Assembly (NCBI GenBank): GCA_023399675.1
Contig: JAEWOM010000223.1
Span: forward strand, 1-11,690
Source: Bacteroidota bacterium
GTDB lineage: Bacteria; Bacteroidota; Bacteroidia; Flavobacteriales; Weeksellaceae
Length of the DNA stretch: 11,690 bases
Reading direction: 5' to 3'
The notes below the pieces were generated by a model. It saw nothing but the letters and a program-made list of their open reading frames with translations. It was not told where the DNA came from and did not search any database. Position numbers and translations under genes: made by a program. Shown in pieces: positions 1 through 5,949 of this stretch (position 1 is the stretch's first letter; every line of letters begins with the position of its first letter).

Positions 1-1068
1 CCGGAATTCACACAAATCGACTGCGAAATGGCGTTTGTGGAACAGGAAGATGTTCTCGAAATTTTTGAAGGAATGACTGCGGCACTCATCAAAGATATTT
101 CCGGAAAAGAGGTTGGGAAATTCCCGAGAATGACGTTCGATGAAGCGATGAAAAAGTACGGAAACGACAAGCCGGACATCCGTTTCGGAATGGAATTCGT
201 GGAACTGAATGAACTTGCAAAAGGAAAAGATTTCAAAATATTTGACGATGCTGAACTGGTAGTCGGAATTAATGTTGAAGGTTGCGCAGAATATACCAGA
301 AAACAGATCGACGCGCTTATTGACTGGGTAAAACGCCCACAGATTGGTGCTTCCGGAATGGTTTGGATTAAATTCCAAAATGACGGTGTGGTCACTTCTT
401 CGGTCAATAAATTCTACGACGAAGATTCTTTAAAGAAAATTACGGAAAAATTTGGTGCAAAACCGGGCGATTTGATGTTCGTGATGAGCGGCGATACCAA
501 TAAAGTGAGAACGCAACTTTCCGCGTTAAGAATGGAACTTGGAAACCAACTAGGACTAAGAAAAGGTGATGAATTCGCTCCACTTTGGGTGGTGGATTTC
601 CCGCTTCTGGAATGGGACGAGGAAACCGGCCGTTATCACGCAATGCACCATCCGTTTACTTCACCAAAACCGGAAGACATCCATCTTTTGGAAACCGATC
701 CCGGAAAAGTCAGAGCCAACGCTTACGATATGGTTTTGAACGGAAATGAAATCGGTGGCGGATCGGTAAGAATTTTTGATAGATCGCTACAAAGTAAAAT
801 GTTCGATCTCCTTGGATTCACCAAGGAAGAAGCGGAAGCTCAGTTCGGATTCCTGATGAATGCCTTTAAATACGGAGCGCCGCCACACGCAGGTCTGGCT
901 TTCGGCTTCGACAGACTGGTAGCGATTCTTGACGGTAATGAAGTGATCCGCGATTATATCGCTTTCCCGAAAAACAATTCCGGCCGCGATGTAATGATTG
1001 ATGCACCAAGTCCAATTGCCGATGAGCAGCTTGATGAGCTGGCTTTGAAAGTGGAAGTGAAGGGATAG
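1..1068 (+). CDS. aspS: Aspartate--tRNA ligase, C-terminal part (5' end outside window)
   Basis: This class II aminoacyl-tRNA synthetase charges tRNA-Asp with aspartate in the cytoplasm. The reading frame is open from base 1 and begins inside class II motif 2 ([15 protein letters not shown]), so the first in-frame ATG at 28 is internal and not the start. About 355 residues are present; bacterial enzymes are usually near 580, so roughly the first 230 (anticodon-binding OB fold and start of the catalytic core) are missing. The middle part carries the bacterial GAD insertion domain. Further on are [13 protein letters not shown] and the ATP-binding motif 3 ([13 protein letters not shown]), followed by the typical end [16 protein letters not shown]. 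The gene ends just before a strong terminator at 1088 and shows no sign of cotranscription with the next gene. Nothing odd was seen in the visible part. Whether it is a discriminating or non-discriminating AspRS cannot be judged without the N-terminus. Confidence 0.97.
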   Translation, partial: PEFTQIDCEMAFVEQEDVLEIFEGMTAALIKDISGKEVGKFPRMTFDEAMKKYGNDKPDIRFGMEFVELNELAKGKDFKIFDDAELVVGINVEGCAEYTRKQIDALIDWVKRPQIGASGMVWIKFQNDGVVTSSVNKFYDEDSLKKITEKFGAKPGDLMFVMSGDTNKVRTQLSALRMELGNQLGLRKGDEFAPLWVVDFPLLEWDEETGRYHAMHHPFTSPKPEDIHLLETDPGKVRANAYDMVLNGNEIGGGSVRIFDRSLQSKMFDLLGFTKEEAEAQFGFLMNAFKYGAPPHAGLAFGFDRLVAILDGNEVIRDYIAFPKNNSGRDVMIDAPSPIADEQLDELALKVEVKG

Positions 1069-1087
1069 TTTTCCTATTCGATAAGAT

Positions 1088-1126
1088 ATAAATAGCAATC
1101 TCAGTTGGGATTGCTATTTATTTTCA
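1088..1126 (+). terminator. Intrinsic terminator of aspS
   Basis: Bases 1088-1102 pair with 1107-1121 to give a 15-bp stem containing one G-T wobble, around the four-base loop AGTT. The stem core is AGCAATC/GATTGCT. A T-rich stretch (TATTTATTTTC) forms the 3' end of the stem and continues beyond it. It lies 20 bases after the aspS stop codon. Because the flanks are A-rich on the left and T-rich on the right, it could also act weakly in the other direction, but no minus-strand gene needs it here. Confidence 0.88.
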
Positions 1127-1130
1127 ATTA

Positions 1131-1172
1131 TTAATATCGGATAGACTTAATTATAGTTTTATCCGATATTAA
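1131..1172. promoter_or_regulatory. Candidate operator: paired palindromic sites before fic
   Basis: A perfect 13-bp inverted repeat is present: TTAATATCGGATA at 1131-1143 and its reverse complement at 1160-1172, with 16 bases between. Each arm contains a near-palindrome, TATC-G-GATA (1135-1143) and TATC-C-GATA (1160-1168), with centres 25 bp apart. The right arm ends 11 bases before the -7 box at 1184, so a protein bound here could cover the promoter. Two more copies of the 9-mer lie inside the fic coding sequence. Binding by the DNA-binding tail of the Fic protein itself is an inference. As RNA the arms could also form a long hairpin, but they lie upstream of the predicted transcription start. 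Confidence 0.6.
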
Positions 1173-1183
1173 AATAAAAATTG

Positions 1184-1191
1184 TAACTTTG
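1184..1191 (+). promoter_or_regulatory. TAnnTTTG -7 promoter box of fic
   Basis: TAACTTTG matches the Bacteroidetes -7 consensus TAnnTTTG exactly. No good TTG -33 element was found at the usual spacing, which would fall in or near the right arm of the inverted repeat. The box ends only 4 bases before the GTG start codon, so transcription is predicted to begin at or within a few bases of that codon. Confidence 0.6.
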
Positions 1192-1195
1192 TGGG

Positions 1196-2155
1196 GTGAA
1201 ATGGCAAAATTATCCATATCAGTTTGAGGGTCTCGAAAAACACCTTGAAAGAATTCAGCAGAAAAAAGCTGAACTGGATAAACTGCGCCCTATTCCAAAC
1301 TACGCATTGAGGAGTATTAAAGAAAGTCTTTCGCTGGAATGGACCTATAATTCCAACAGCATCGAAGGAAATACACTCACATTGCAGGAGACAAAAATGG
1401 TCTTGGAAGAAGGTTTTACCATCAAAGGAAAATCTCTTCGGGAACATTTTGAGGCGATTAATCACCAGGAAGCGATTGAATTTGTGGAATCTTTAATATC
1501 GGATAACTATGAAATTACCAAAACCGATATTCTTAGAATCCATCACCTGGTTCTGCAAAAAATTGAAAAAGACTTTGCAGGTATGTACAGAACTTCAGGC
1601 GTGAGGATTTCCGGAGCGAACTTCGCACCTCCCAATGCTTTGGTGATGGAAGAACTGATGGCTGAACTGATTGATTGGGTGAATGCTGCAGATTTACAAA
1701 TGGTGATTAAATCTGCAATTTTTCACCATCGATTTGTGTGGATACACCCATTTTTCGACGGAAACGGAAGAACGGCAAGACTCACTTTCAATCTGTTGCT
1801 GATGAAAGAAGGTTTTCCGCCCGCTATTATCCTGAAAAACGACCGTAAAAAGTATTACGATGCGCTGAATCAGGCAAATAATGGTGATTATTCGAAACTT
1901 CTGTTGCTGATTTTGCAGGCAGTAGAACGGAGTCTGGACATCTATTTGTCCTCTTTGAACAATACCTACGACCAGTACCGGAACATATCCGATATTGTAA
2001 AAGAGCCTGAAGTTCCTTACGGGCAGGAGTATGTGAGTTTGCTGGCGCGAAGAGGAAAGATTGATGCTTTCAAGGAAGGCAGAAATTGGCTGACCACCAA
2101 AGATGCAGTTTTGGATTACATTGAAAAGCGGGAACGGAAACGGATTTTAGAATAA
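1196..2155 (+). CDS. Fic family protein (class II, N-terminal inhibitory motif) with C-terminal DNA-binding domain
   Basis: Fic proteins usually transfer AMP from ATP to hydroxyl side chains of target proteins. The N-terminal region carries the class II inhibitory motif (S/T)xxxE(G/N) as S53-NSI-E57-G58, whose glutamate is expected to block ATP binding until relieved. The flap region (about 131-147, YRTSGVRISG...FAPPN) precedes the Fic motif HPFFDGNGRTAR at 184-195, complete with catalytic His184 and the GNGR phosphate loop, so the enzyme should be active. Residues about 275-312 (SLLARRGKIDAFKEGRNWLTT then AVLDYIEKR) resemble excisionase/MerR-type winged helix-turn-helix domains. The GTG start is well supported: an in-frame TAA lies four codons upstream and the next in-frame ATG is codon 68. 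The 319-aa length is normal for this architecture. The gene stands alone with its own promoter and terminator, and no antitoxin-like partner gene is adjacent. The target is unknown. Confidence 0.93.
   Translation: MKWQNYPYQFEGLEKHLERIQQKKAELDKLRPIPNYALRSIKESLSLEWTYNSNSIEGNTLTLQETKMVLEEGFTIKGKSLREHFEAINHQEAIEFVESLISDNYEITKTDILRIHHLVLQKIEKDFAGMYRTSGVRISGANFAPPNALVMEELMAELIDWVNAADLQMVIKSAIFHHRFVWIHPFFDGNGRTARLTFNLLLMKEGFPPAIILKNDRKKYYDALNQANNGDYSKLLLLILQAVERSLDIYLSSLNNTYDQYRNISDIVKEPEVPYGQEYVSLLARRGKIDAFKEGRNWLTTKDAVLDYIEKRERKRILE
1493..1505. repeat. Third copy of TTAATATCGGATA, inside fic
   Basis: This 13-mer matches the left arm of the promoter inverted repeat (1131-1143) exactly and contains the near-palindrome TATCGGATA at 1497-1505. 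It lies within codons for residues about 100-104 of the Fic protein, away from the conserved motifs. It may be a downstream auxiliary binding site, which is an inference. Confidence 0.55.
1986..1996. repeat. Fourth copy (TATCCGATATT), inside fic
   Basis: These 11 bases match the right arm of the promoter inverted repeat (1160-1170) and contain TATCCGATA at 1986-1994. The site is near the 3' end of the fic coding sequence, in the stretch joining the Fic fold to the DNA-binding tail. A related eight-base palindrome without the central base, TATCGATA, lies past the gene near 2276. Confidence 0.5.
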
Positions 2156-2161
2156 TGAAGC

Positions 2162-2196
2162 AGCCGCCTCAACTTAATGCTGAGGCGGTTTGTTTA
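2162..2196 (+). terminator. Intrinsic terminator of fic
   Basis: CCGCCTCA (2164-2171) and TGAGGCGG (2181-2188) form a perfect 8-bp GC-rich stem with a 9-base loop, extended by a G-T and an A-T pair. It is followed by TTTGTTT. The structure begins within 10 bases of the fic stop codon. Its arms are almost the same as those of the carbonic anhydrase terminator about 190 bases further on. Confidence 0.9.
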
Positions 2197-2345
2197 TAAT
2201 ACAACCTGCCAGGACGAAATGTGGTCGAATAAAAATACCGGCATTCTAAAAAATACAGTCGTTATCCACTGACAATATCGATAAAGAATTGCATCACAAA
2301 CAATTAGCCATTTCTAAATGCTGCCTTCAATCAATTCAAATAGAG
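2197..2345. other. Intergenic stretch between two terminators, no feature seen
   Basis: These roughly 150 AT-rich bases separate the converging fic and carbonic anhydrase transcripts. I see no credible gene, repeat or structured element apart from an isolated TATCGATA palindrome near 2276. An open frame overlapping the region from 2318 lacks a plausible product and runs antisense through the carbonic anhydrase gene. Confidence 0.6.
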
Positions 2346-2378
2346 ACAAAAAGAACCGCCTCACTAATGAGACGGCTC
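2346..2378 (-). terminator. Intrinsic terminator of the sulP-carbonic anhydrase transcript
   Basis: Read on the minus strand, GAGCCGTCTCA pairs with TGAGGCGGTTC (11 bp, with two G-T wobbles) around the loop TTAG, followed directly by TTTTTGT. It lies 30 bases after the carbonic anhydrase stop codon. On the plus strand the bases after the stem are not T-rich, so it works mainly for the minus strand. Confidence 0.9.
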
Positions 2379-2407
2379 CCTTCACTACTACTAAAACAAA
2401 CCTGCTC

Positions 2408-3043
2408 TTAAAGCCAGTTTACTGCTCCGGTTTCGACATCATAATTGGCGCCGACAACCAGTATTTTTCCTTCTTTTTCCATTTTACGCAGCGTGGAACT
2501 TCCATGACGGATGTCTTCAATCGTCTGACGAATATTCTGATTGTTAAGCCTTTCCAGCAAATCGCCATTTGAAGAACTTCTGTCTTCGCCGTTTTCAATA
2601 ACTTCATCGATAATCGGCTCGAAACGGTAAATCAGGTGATTAAGATTATCCATACCAAGTTCCGAAATCTTATCTGCATCAAGGCCACCTTTCAGGGCAC
2701 CGCATTTTGTATGACCCAGGACCACAATCAGTTTAGAACCTGCTACGTTACAGCCAAATTCCATAGAACCCAAGATATCCTGGTTTACGAAATTACCTGC
2801 AATCCGGATGCTGAAGATATCTCCAAGTCCCTGATCAAAAATAAGTTCTGCCGATGTACGGCTGTCGATGCAGCTCAGTACCACAGCAAAAGGCCACTGC
2901 CCTTCGCGTGTGTCGTTTACCTGCTCAAGAAGGTTACGGTTAAATTTAAGATTGCTTACAAAACGCTGGTTACCTTCCTTCAAAAACTGAAGTGCTTTTT
3001 CCGGTGTGATGGTTGATTGAGTTTCTGATGTATGTGCTTTCAT
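2408..3043 (-). CDS. Beta-class carbonic anhydrase
   Basis: This zinc enzyme interconverts CO2 and bicarbonate in the cytoplasm. The beta-class signature is complete: the first zinc ligand and the catalytic Asp-Arg pair in SCIDSRTS (C58, D60, R62) and the second and third ligands in GHTKCGA (H111, C114). The conserved RIAGNFVNQDILGSMEF lies between them. The C-terminal end VGANYDVETGAVNWL is typical of the longer bacterial forms, and 211 aa is a normal length. There is no signal peptide. The start lies only 28 bases after the stop of the SulP transporter gene on the same strand, so the two are very probably cotranscribed, and the enzyme would act on the bicarbonate or CO2 pool fed by the transporter. 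A terminator follows. Nothing looks broken. Confidence 0.96.
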   Translation of the reverse strand: MKAHTSETQSTITPEKALQFLKEGNQRFVSNLKFNRNLLEQVNDTREGQWPFAVVLSCIDSRTSAELIFDQGLGDIFSIRIAGNFVNQDILGSMEFGCNVAGSKLIVVLGHTKCGALKGGLDADKISELGMDNLNHLIYRFEPIIDEVIENGEDRSSSNGDLLERLNNQNIRQTIEDIRHGSSTLRKMEKEGKILVVGANYDVETGAVNWL

Positions 3044-3071
3044 TATATTTTCTGATAAATTTGGTTATTTG

Positions 3072-4679
3072 TTACATTGCTCTTCTGTGTTCAATACTGA
3101 TGTTTGAATGTTGATCTGATGAGAATTCTGCGTAATTCGTTTTGAATCCGACTAATTCCACCTGAATATCTTCTTCTTTTGCTCTCACGTTGGCAAAATC
3201 CTGGATTAGTTCCAATACATCGGTCGCAATATATGATGTACTCTTCGCGTCGATTGTCACTTTAGATTCCGGCTGAATGTTTTTCAGGGTTTTTTTGATC
3301 GCAGCCTTGTTCAGAAATGATACTTCTTCAGCAAGCTTCAATGTGATTTCATCCGCATCGCTGAGTTCTTCCCTGCTGAAATAATACGCTCTTTTCATAT
3401 TACCCTGCAGAATGAAGATAATGGAAATAAGCAGTCCGATACCAACACCTGTAAGGAGATCGGTGAAAACCACTGCGATAATCGTCGCGATAAAAGGAAT
3501 GAACTGAAACTTACCTTTTTTCGAAAATTCTTTGATTTTTACCGGGCTTGCCAACTTGTAACCTACCAGTAATAGTACTGCTGCCAGTGTGGCAAGAGGA
3601 ATAAGATTTAACAGGAACGGAATAGTTAATACACACAGTAGCAAAAGCAGCCCGTGAAGAACAGTAGAAACCTTTGAGGTTGCTCCTGCTGTAGCATTCG
3701 CGGAACTTCTCACCACTACAGAAGTAATAGGCAGACCACCGATTAATGAACTTACAACATTACCGATACCCTGTGCACGGAGTTCGTTGTTTGTATCTGT
3801 AATTCTTCTTCTTGTATCAAGTCTGTCTGACGCTTCAATACAAAGTAAAGTTTCAATAGATGCTACAATTGCGATGGTTGCTCCAACGATCCACACCTGT
3901 GAATTCATGAAACCTGAAAAATCCGGCATGGTAACCATGGCTGCAAAATCTTCTGCCGACTGAGGTACAGGAAGCGTTACGAGATGAGCAGGAGTAATAG
4001 CCAGTGCGCTGCCGCTTGCTTTAAAAATTTCGTTCAGAACAATACCTGCGATTACTGCTACCAGCGCTCCCGGCAACATCTTCAGCTTTTTAAGGGCAGG
4101 AATTTTGTCCCAAAGAAGTAAAATGGCAAGTGAAACCACGGTAACGATTACAGCTCCCGGATGAATTGCCGACACCAAATTCGACAAATATGCACCGATT
4201 GAACTCAGCCCGAAACCGTCACTGAAAATGGTTTCATTTCCTACGAAATCAGCATCATAACCTAATGCGTGAGGAATTTGTTTAAGGATAATTATAACTC
4301 CGATACCTGCAAGCATCCCTTCAATTACCGAGTTCGGAAAATAGTTAGAAATACTGCCGGCACGTGCAAAACCGAGGATTAACTGGATAAGACCTGCGAT
4401 AAGACCTGCACAGAGAAACAATTCGAATGCGCCGAGATCTGTAATGGCAGTAAGAACAATTGCAGCAAGACCTGCTGCGGGTCCGGAAACCGAAATGGCA
4501 GAATTAGACAAAGTACCGATTACAATTCCGCCGATAATTCCTGCTATAATACCGGATAATGGTGGTGCACCGGAAGCCAAAGCGATTCCAAGACATAGAG
4601 GAAGAGCTACCAAAAATACCACTACTCCTGATGGAAGATTTTCTTTAATTCCATCAAATAAGCTTTTTGCTTTTTTCAT
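3072..4679 (-). CDS. SulP family anion transporter (probable bicarbonate, possibly sulfate, permease) with STAS domain
   Basis: This inner-membrane transporter of the SLC26/SulP family has about a dozen hydrophobic segments between residues 15 and 425. Family motifs include SVSGPAAG (63-70) in the third segment, the stretch TDTNNELRAQGIGN (294-307) and GGLPITSVVVRSSANATAGA (314-333). A cytoplasmic STAS domain follows at about 445-515, with the core VTIDAKSTSYIATDVLELI; the Asp-Ser-Ser type turn of many STAS domains is replaced by an Ala-Thr-Asp sequence here. The length of 535 aa is normal. The gene lies directly upstream of a beta-carbonic anhydrase, an arrangement that favours bicarbonate as substrate (compare the cyanobacterial BicA transporters, also SulP), but sulfate or another anion cannot be excluded from sequence. 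No promoter box was recognised in the 129 bases upstream; it may be transcribed from the promoter of the small gene before it. Confidence 0.93.
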   Translation of the reverse strand: MKKAKSLFDGIKENLPSGVVVFLVALPLCLGIALASGAPPLSGIIAGIIGGIVIGTLSNSAISVSGPAAGLAAIVLTAITDLGAFELFLCAGLIAGLIQLILGFARAGSISNYFPNSVIEGMLAGIGVIIILKQIPHALGYDADFVGNETIFSDGFGLSSIGAYLSNLVSAIHPGAVIVTVVSLAILLLWDKIPALKKLKMLPGALVAVIAGIVLNEIFKASGSALAITPAHLVTLPVPQSAEDFAAMVTMPDFSGFMNSQVWIVGATIAIVASIETLLCIEASDRLDTRRRITDTNNELRAQGIGNVVSSLIGGLPITSVVVRSSANATAGATSKVSTVLHGLLLLLCVLTIPFLLNLIPLATLAAVLLLVGYKLASPVKIKEFSKKGKFQFIPFIATIIAVVFTDLLTGVGIGLLISIIFILQGNMKRAYYFSREELSDADEITLKLAEEVSFLNKAAIKKTLKNIQPESKVTIDAKSTSYIATDVLELIQDFANVRAKEEDIQVELVGFKTNYAEFSSDQHSNISIEHRRAM

Positions 4680-4700
4680 TTGATTATATTTTTTCTGTTA

Positions 4701-4794
4701 GGAAGGACGTATCTGCTGAAAGTGCAGGTCTTTCCGTGATAATTTTAAGAAGATGATCAGCCGTGACGAAGTAATAACCTGTCGGAAAGCTGAT
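4701..4794 (-). other. Structured leader/spacer upstream of the SulP gene
   Basis: Two inverted repeats lie in the 129-base gap between the small gene and the SulP gene. GGAAGGAC (4701-4708) faces GTCTTTCC (4728-4735) with one imperfect pair, and nested within is CTGC (4713-4716) facing GCAG (4724-4727). Further upstream in the transcript ATCAGC (4756-4761) faces GCTGAT (4789-4794). Neither is followed by a T-run on the minus strand, so they are not obvious terminators. They may be mRNA structure between the cistrons, or chance. No known riboswitch was recognised. Confidence 0.3.
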
Positions 4795-4808
4795 GGAACG
4801 TCGAAAAA

Positions 4809-5078
4809 TTATGCCTCCGGAGGAGGAGAAAAAATACTGAGGTAAGGAGATAAGTGAATGCGCTCATCATAATTTACTATAGAAAGTAATCTGCTCTGAG
4901 CTTCTGTAAAATCAAGAAAATCGTAAATACTGATGGTTTTCGGAATAATCTTCTCGTAAACAACGGAACCGGCGTGCGATTCCTCTTCAGCAACTACGAC
5001 ATTTGTTTGGGGAAGTTCGAAACCGAATACAACAGCAACTGTCGGCATTGCGATGAAATTCACAAAGACAAGCAGCAT
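4809..5078 (-). CDS. Small membrane-anchored or secreted protein of unknown function
   Basis: I do not recognise this 89-aa protein. Residues 1-19 form one hydrophobic segment (MLLVFVNFIAMPTVAVVFG) that could be a signal peptide or membrane anchor. The remainder is soluble and rich in acidic and aromatic residues, with no cysteine, and ends in the proline motif SPPPEA. The frame stays open upstream to a TAG at 5184-5186, and those codons encode a basic stretch (RKFWNI), but they offer no ATG, GTG or TTG, so the ATG at 5078 is the best start. The hydrophobic segment therefore lacks the usual positive residues at its N-terminus. A TATTTTTG box about 45 bases upstream supports expression of the frame. 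It precedes the SulP transporter and carbonic anhydrase genes on the same strand with no terminator between, so a shared transcript and a link to transport are possible but unproven. Confidence 0.6.
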   Translation of the reverse strand: MLLVFVNFIAMPTVAVVFGFELPQTNVVVAEEESHAGSVVYEKIIPKTISIYDFLDFTEAQSRLLSIVNYDERIHLSPYLSIFSPPPEA

Positions 5079-5122
5079 GAGTATGTTCCAAAATTTCCTG
5101 ATAATACTTTTGTTTTGAATTG

Positions 5123-5130
5123 CAAAAATA
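5123..5130 (-). promoter_or_regulatory. TAnnTTTG -7 promoter box before the small gene
   Basis: On the minus strand TATTTTTG matches the Bacteroidetes -7 consensus. It would give a leader of about 35-45 bases before the ATG at 5078. No clear TTG -33 element is seen at the usual spacing. It may also drive the SulP and carbonic anhydrase genes downstream. Confidence 0.45.
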
Positions 5131-5220
5131 CGGATTTTCAGGTAAAGCTTTCTATAATCCGATAGATAACATCTAAATATTAACTAAAATTAATACTATA
5201 AATCTATTTGATATCTAAAT

Positions 5221-5919
5221 TCAGGTGGTTTTCAGTTTGATTCTGCGAACAAATCTTAATTTATGCGTATGTTTTTTCAGATCCTGGTTATAAATTCCGG
5301 ATGTATCCAGCAGATCTTTTCGCACTTTCCCGTAACAGTGAATCACTTCTCCACTGTCGAGCACCATTCCGACATGATTGATCTGTTCCTCGTCATCCTC
5401 GAAAAACGCCAGATCCCCGCTCCTACTTTCACCGAGAAAATCGAGGACGGTTCCGTGTTCTGCCTGTTCCGCAACGCTTCTTGGAAGTCTGTAACCTGCA
5501 ACTTTAAATAACAACTGCACAAAAGCTGACGCATCCGTTCCGAAGAAACTGCGGCCACCCTGCAAAAAAGGCACATTCAGAAATTGAAGCGCGAGATCGG
5601 AAATATTCTTTGTCAATGGTTCATCTGTCGCATTTTTGGAAATTTCAGAACCCACAGAAAGCAGCGTTATGCCTTCCGGCAACTGCAACTCTTTGTAAGG
5701 CTCAACTATTACCGATTTTTCAGAATTAAGGTCAGGGACGAGACAGTGAAAATCAACGAAACCCGAGGTCCCATCAAAATCTGCCCGAATCTGCGCAAAA
5801 TTCTGCGTTGTACCGATGACTTCGCAGGTTTCTCCATATAGTAACTGCGAAAGCATCGTGGCTTCCTGTGATGCCTCAGCCAAAACAGGCAACACCGATA
5901 CATTAGTTTGATATTTCAT
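5221..5919 (-). CDS. SH3-like plus NlpC/P60-fold protein lacking the catalytic cysteine
   Basis: NlpC/P60 proteins are usually cysteine peptidases that cut cell-wall peptides. Residues about 5-62 resemble a bacterial SH3-like domain (LYGETCEVIGTTQNFAQIRADF then GFVDF), and residues about 108-228 form the NlpC/P60 domain. The catalytic motif, normally DCSGF, reads T-D-A130-S-A-F: the alanine codon GCG at 5530-5532 stands where cysteine is expected. The histidines are kept (INHVGMV, H182; VIHCYGKV, H194, followed by C195). The expected W in the YxWGG motif before it is Q (FLQGG). This suggests a pseudoenzyme or peptidoglycan-binding protein. No signal peptide is visible, so it may be cytoplasmic or exported in another way. 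I chose the ATG at 5919; a TTG four codons upstream (5931) is possible but less likely. It follows the O-methyltransferase gene by 30 bases on the same strand, a probable operon. Confidence 0.9.
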   Translation of the reverse strand: MKYQTNVSVLPVLAEASQEATMLSQLLYGETCEVIGTTQNFAQIRADFDGTSGFVDFHCLVPDLNSEKSVIVEPYKELQLPEGITLLSVGSEISKNATDEPLTKNISDLALQFLNVPFLQGGRSFFGTDASAFVQLLFKVAGYRLPRSVAEQAEHGTVLDFLGESRSGDLAFFEDDEEQINHVGMVLDSGEVIHCYGKVRKDLLDTSGIYNQDLKKHTHKLRFVRRIKLKTT

Positions 5920-5949
5920 CGTACGCTGCAATAGTGTGGAATTAACAGA

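Noticed and set aside
787..1098. 103-codon open frame on the minus strand
   Set aside because: It is antisense to the conserved aspS motif 3 region and starts inside the aspS terminator hairpin, so it is a shadow of aspS.
1196..2155. Fic as a toxin-antitoxin module (fic toxin with a separate antitoxin)
   Set aside because: No small partner gene is adjacent and the inhibitory motif is in the same chain (class II), so no separate antitoxin is expected.
2318..2572. 84-codon open frame on the plus strand
   Set aside because: It crosses the carbonic anhydrase terminator and then runs antisense in the carbonic anhydrase gene. No start context or family resemblance was seen.
5171..5220. AT-rich stretch with ATCTAAAT repeated at 5171-5178 and 5213-5220
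   Set aside because: Two 8-base repeats in a very AT-rich 50-base stretch are expected by chance; no hairpin or promoter pair accompanies them.
5920..5931. TTG start four codons upstream for the NlpC/P60-like gene
   Set aside because: The ATG at 5919 is a stronger start codon and begins directly at the SH3-like domain; the extra residues (MQRT) add nothing recognisable.
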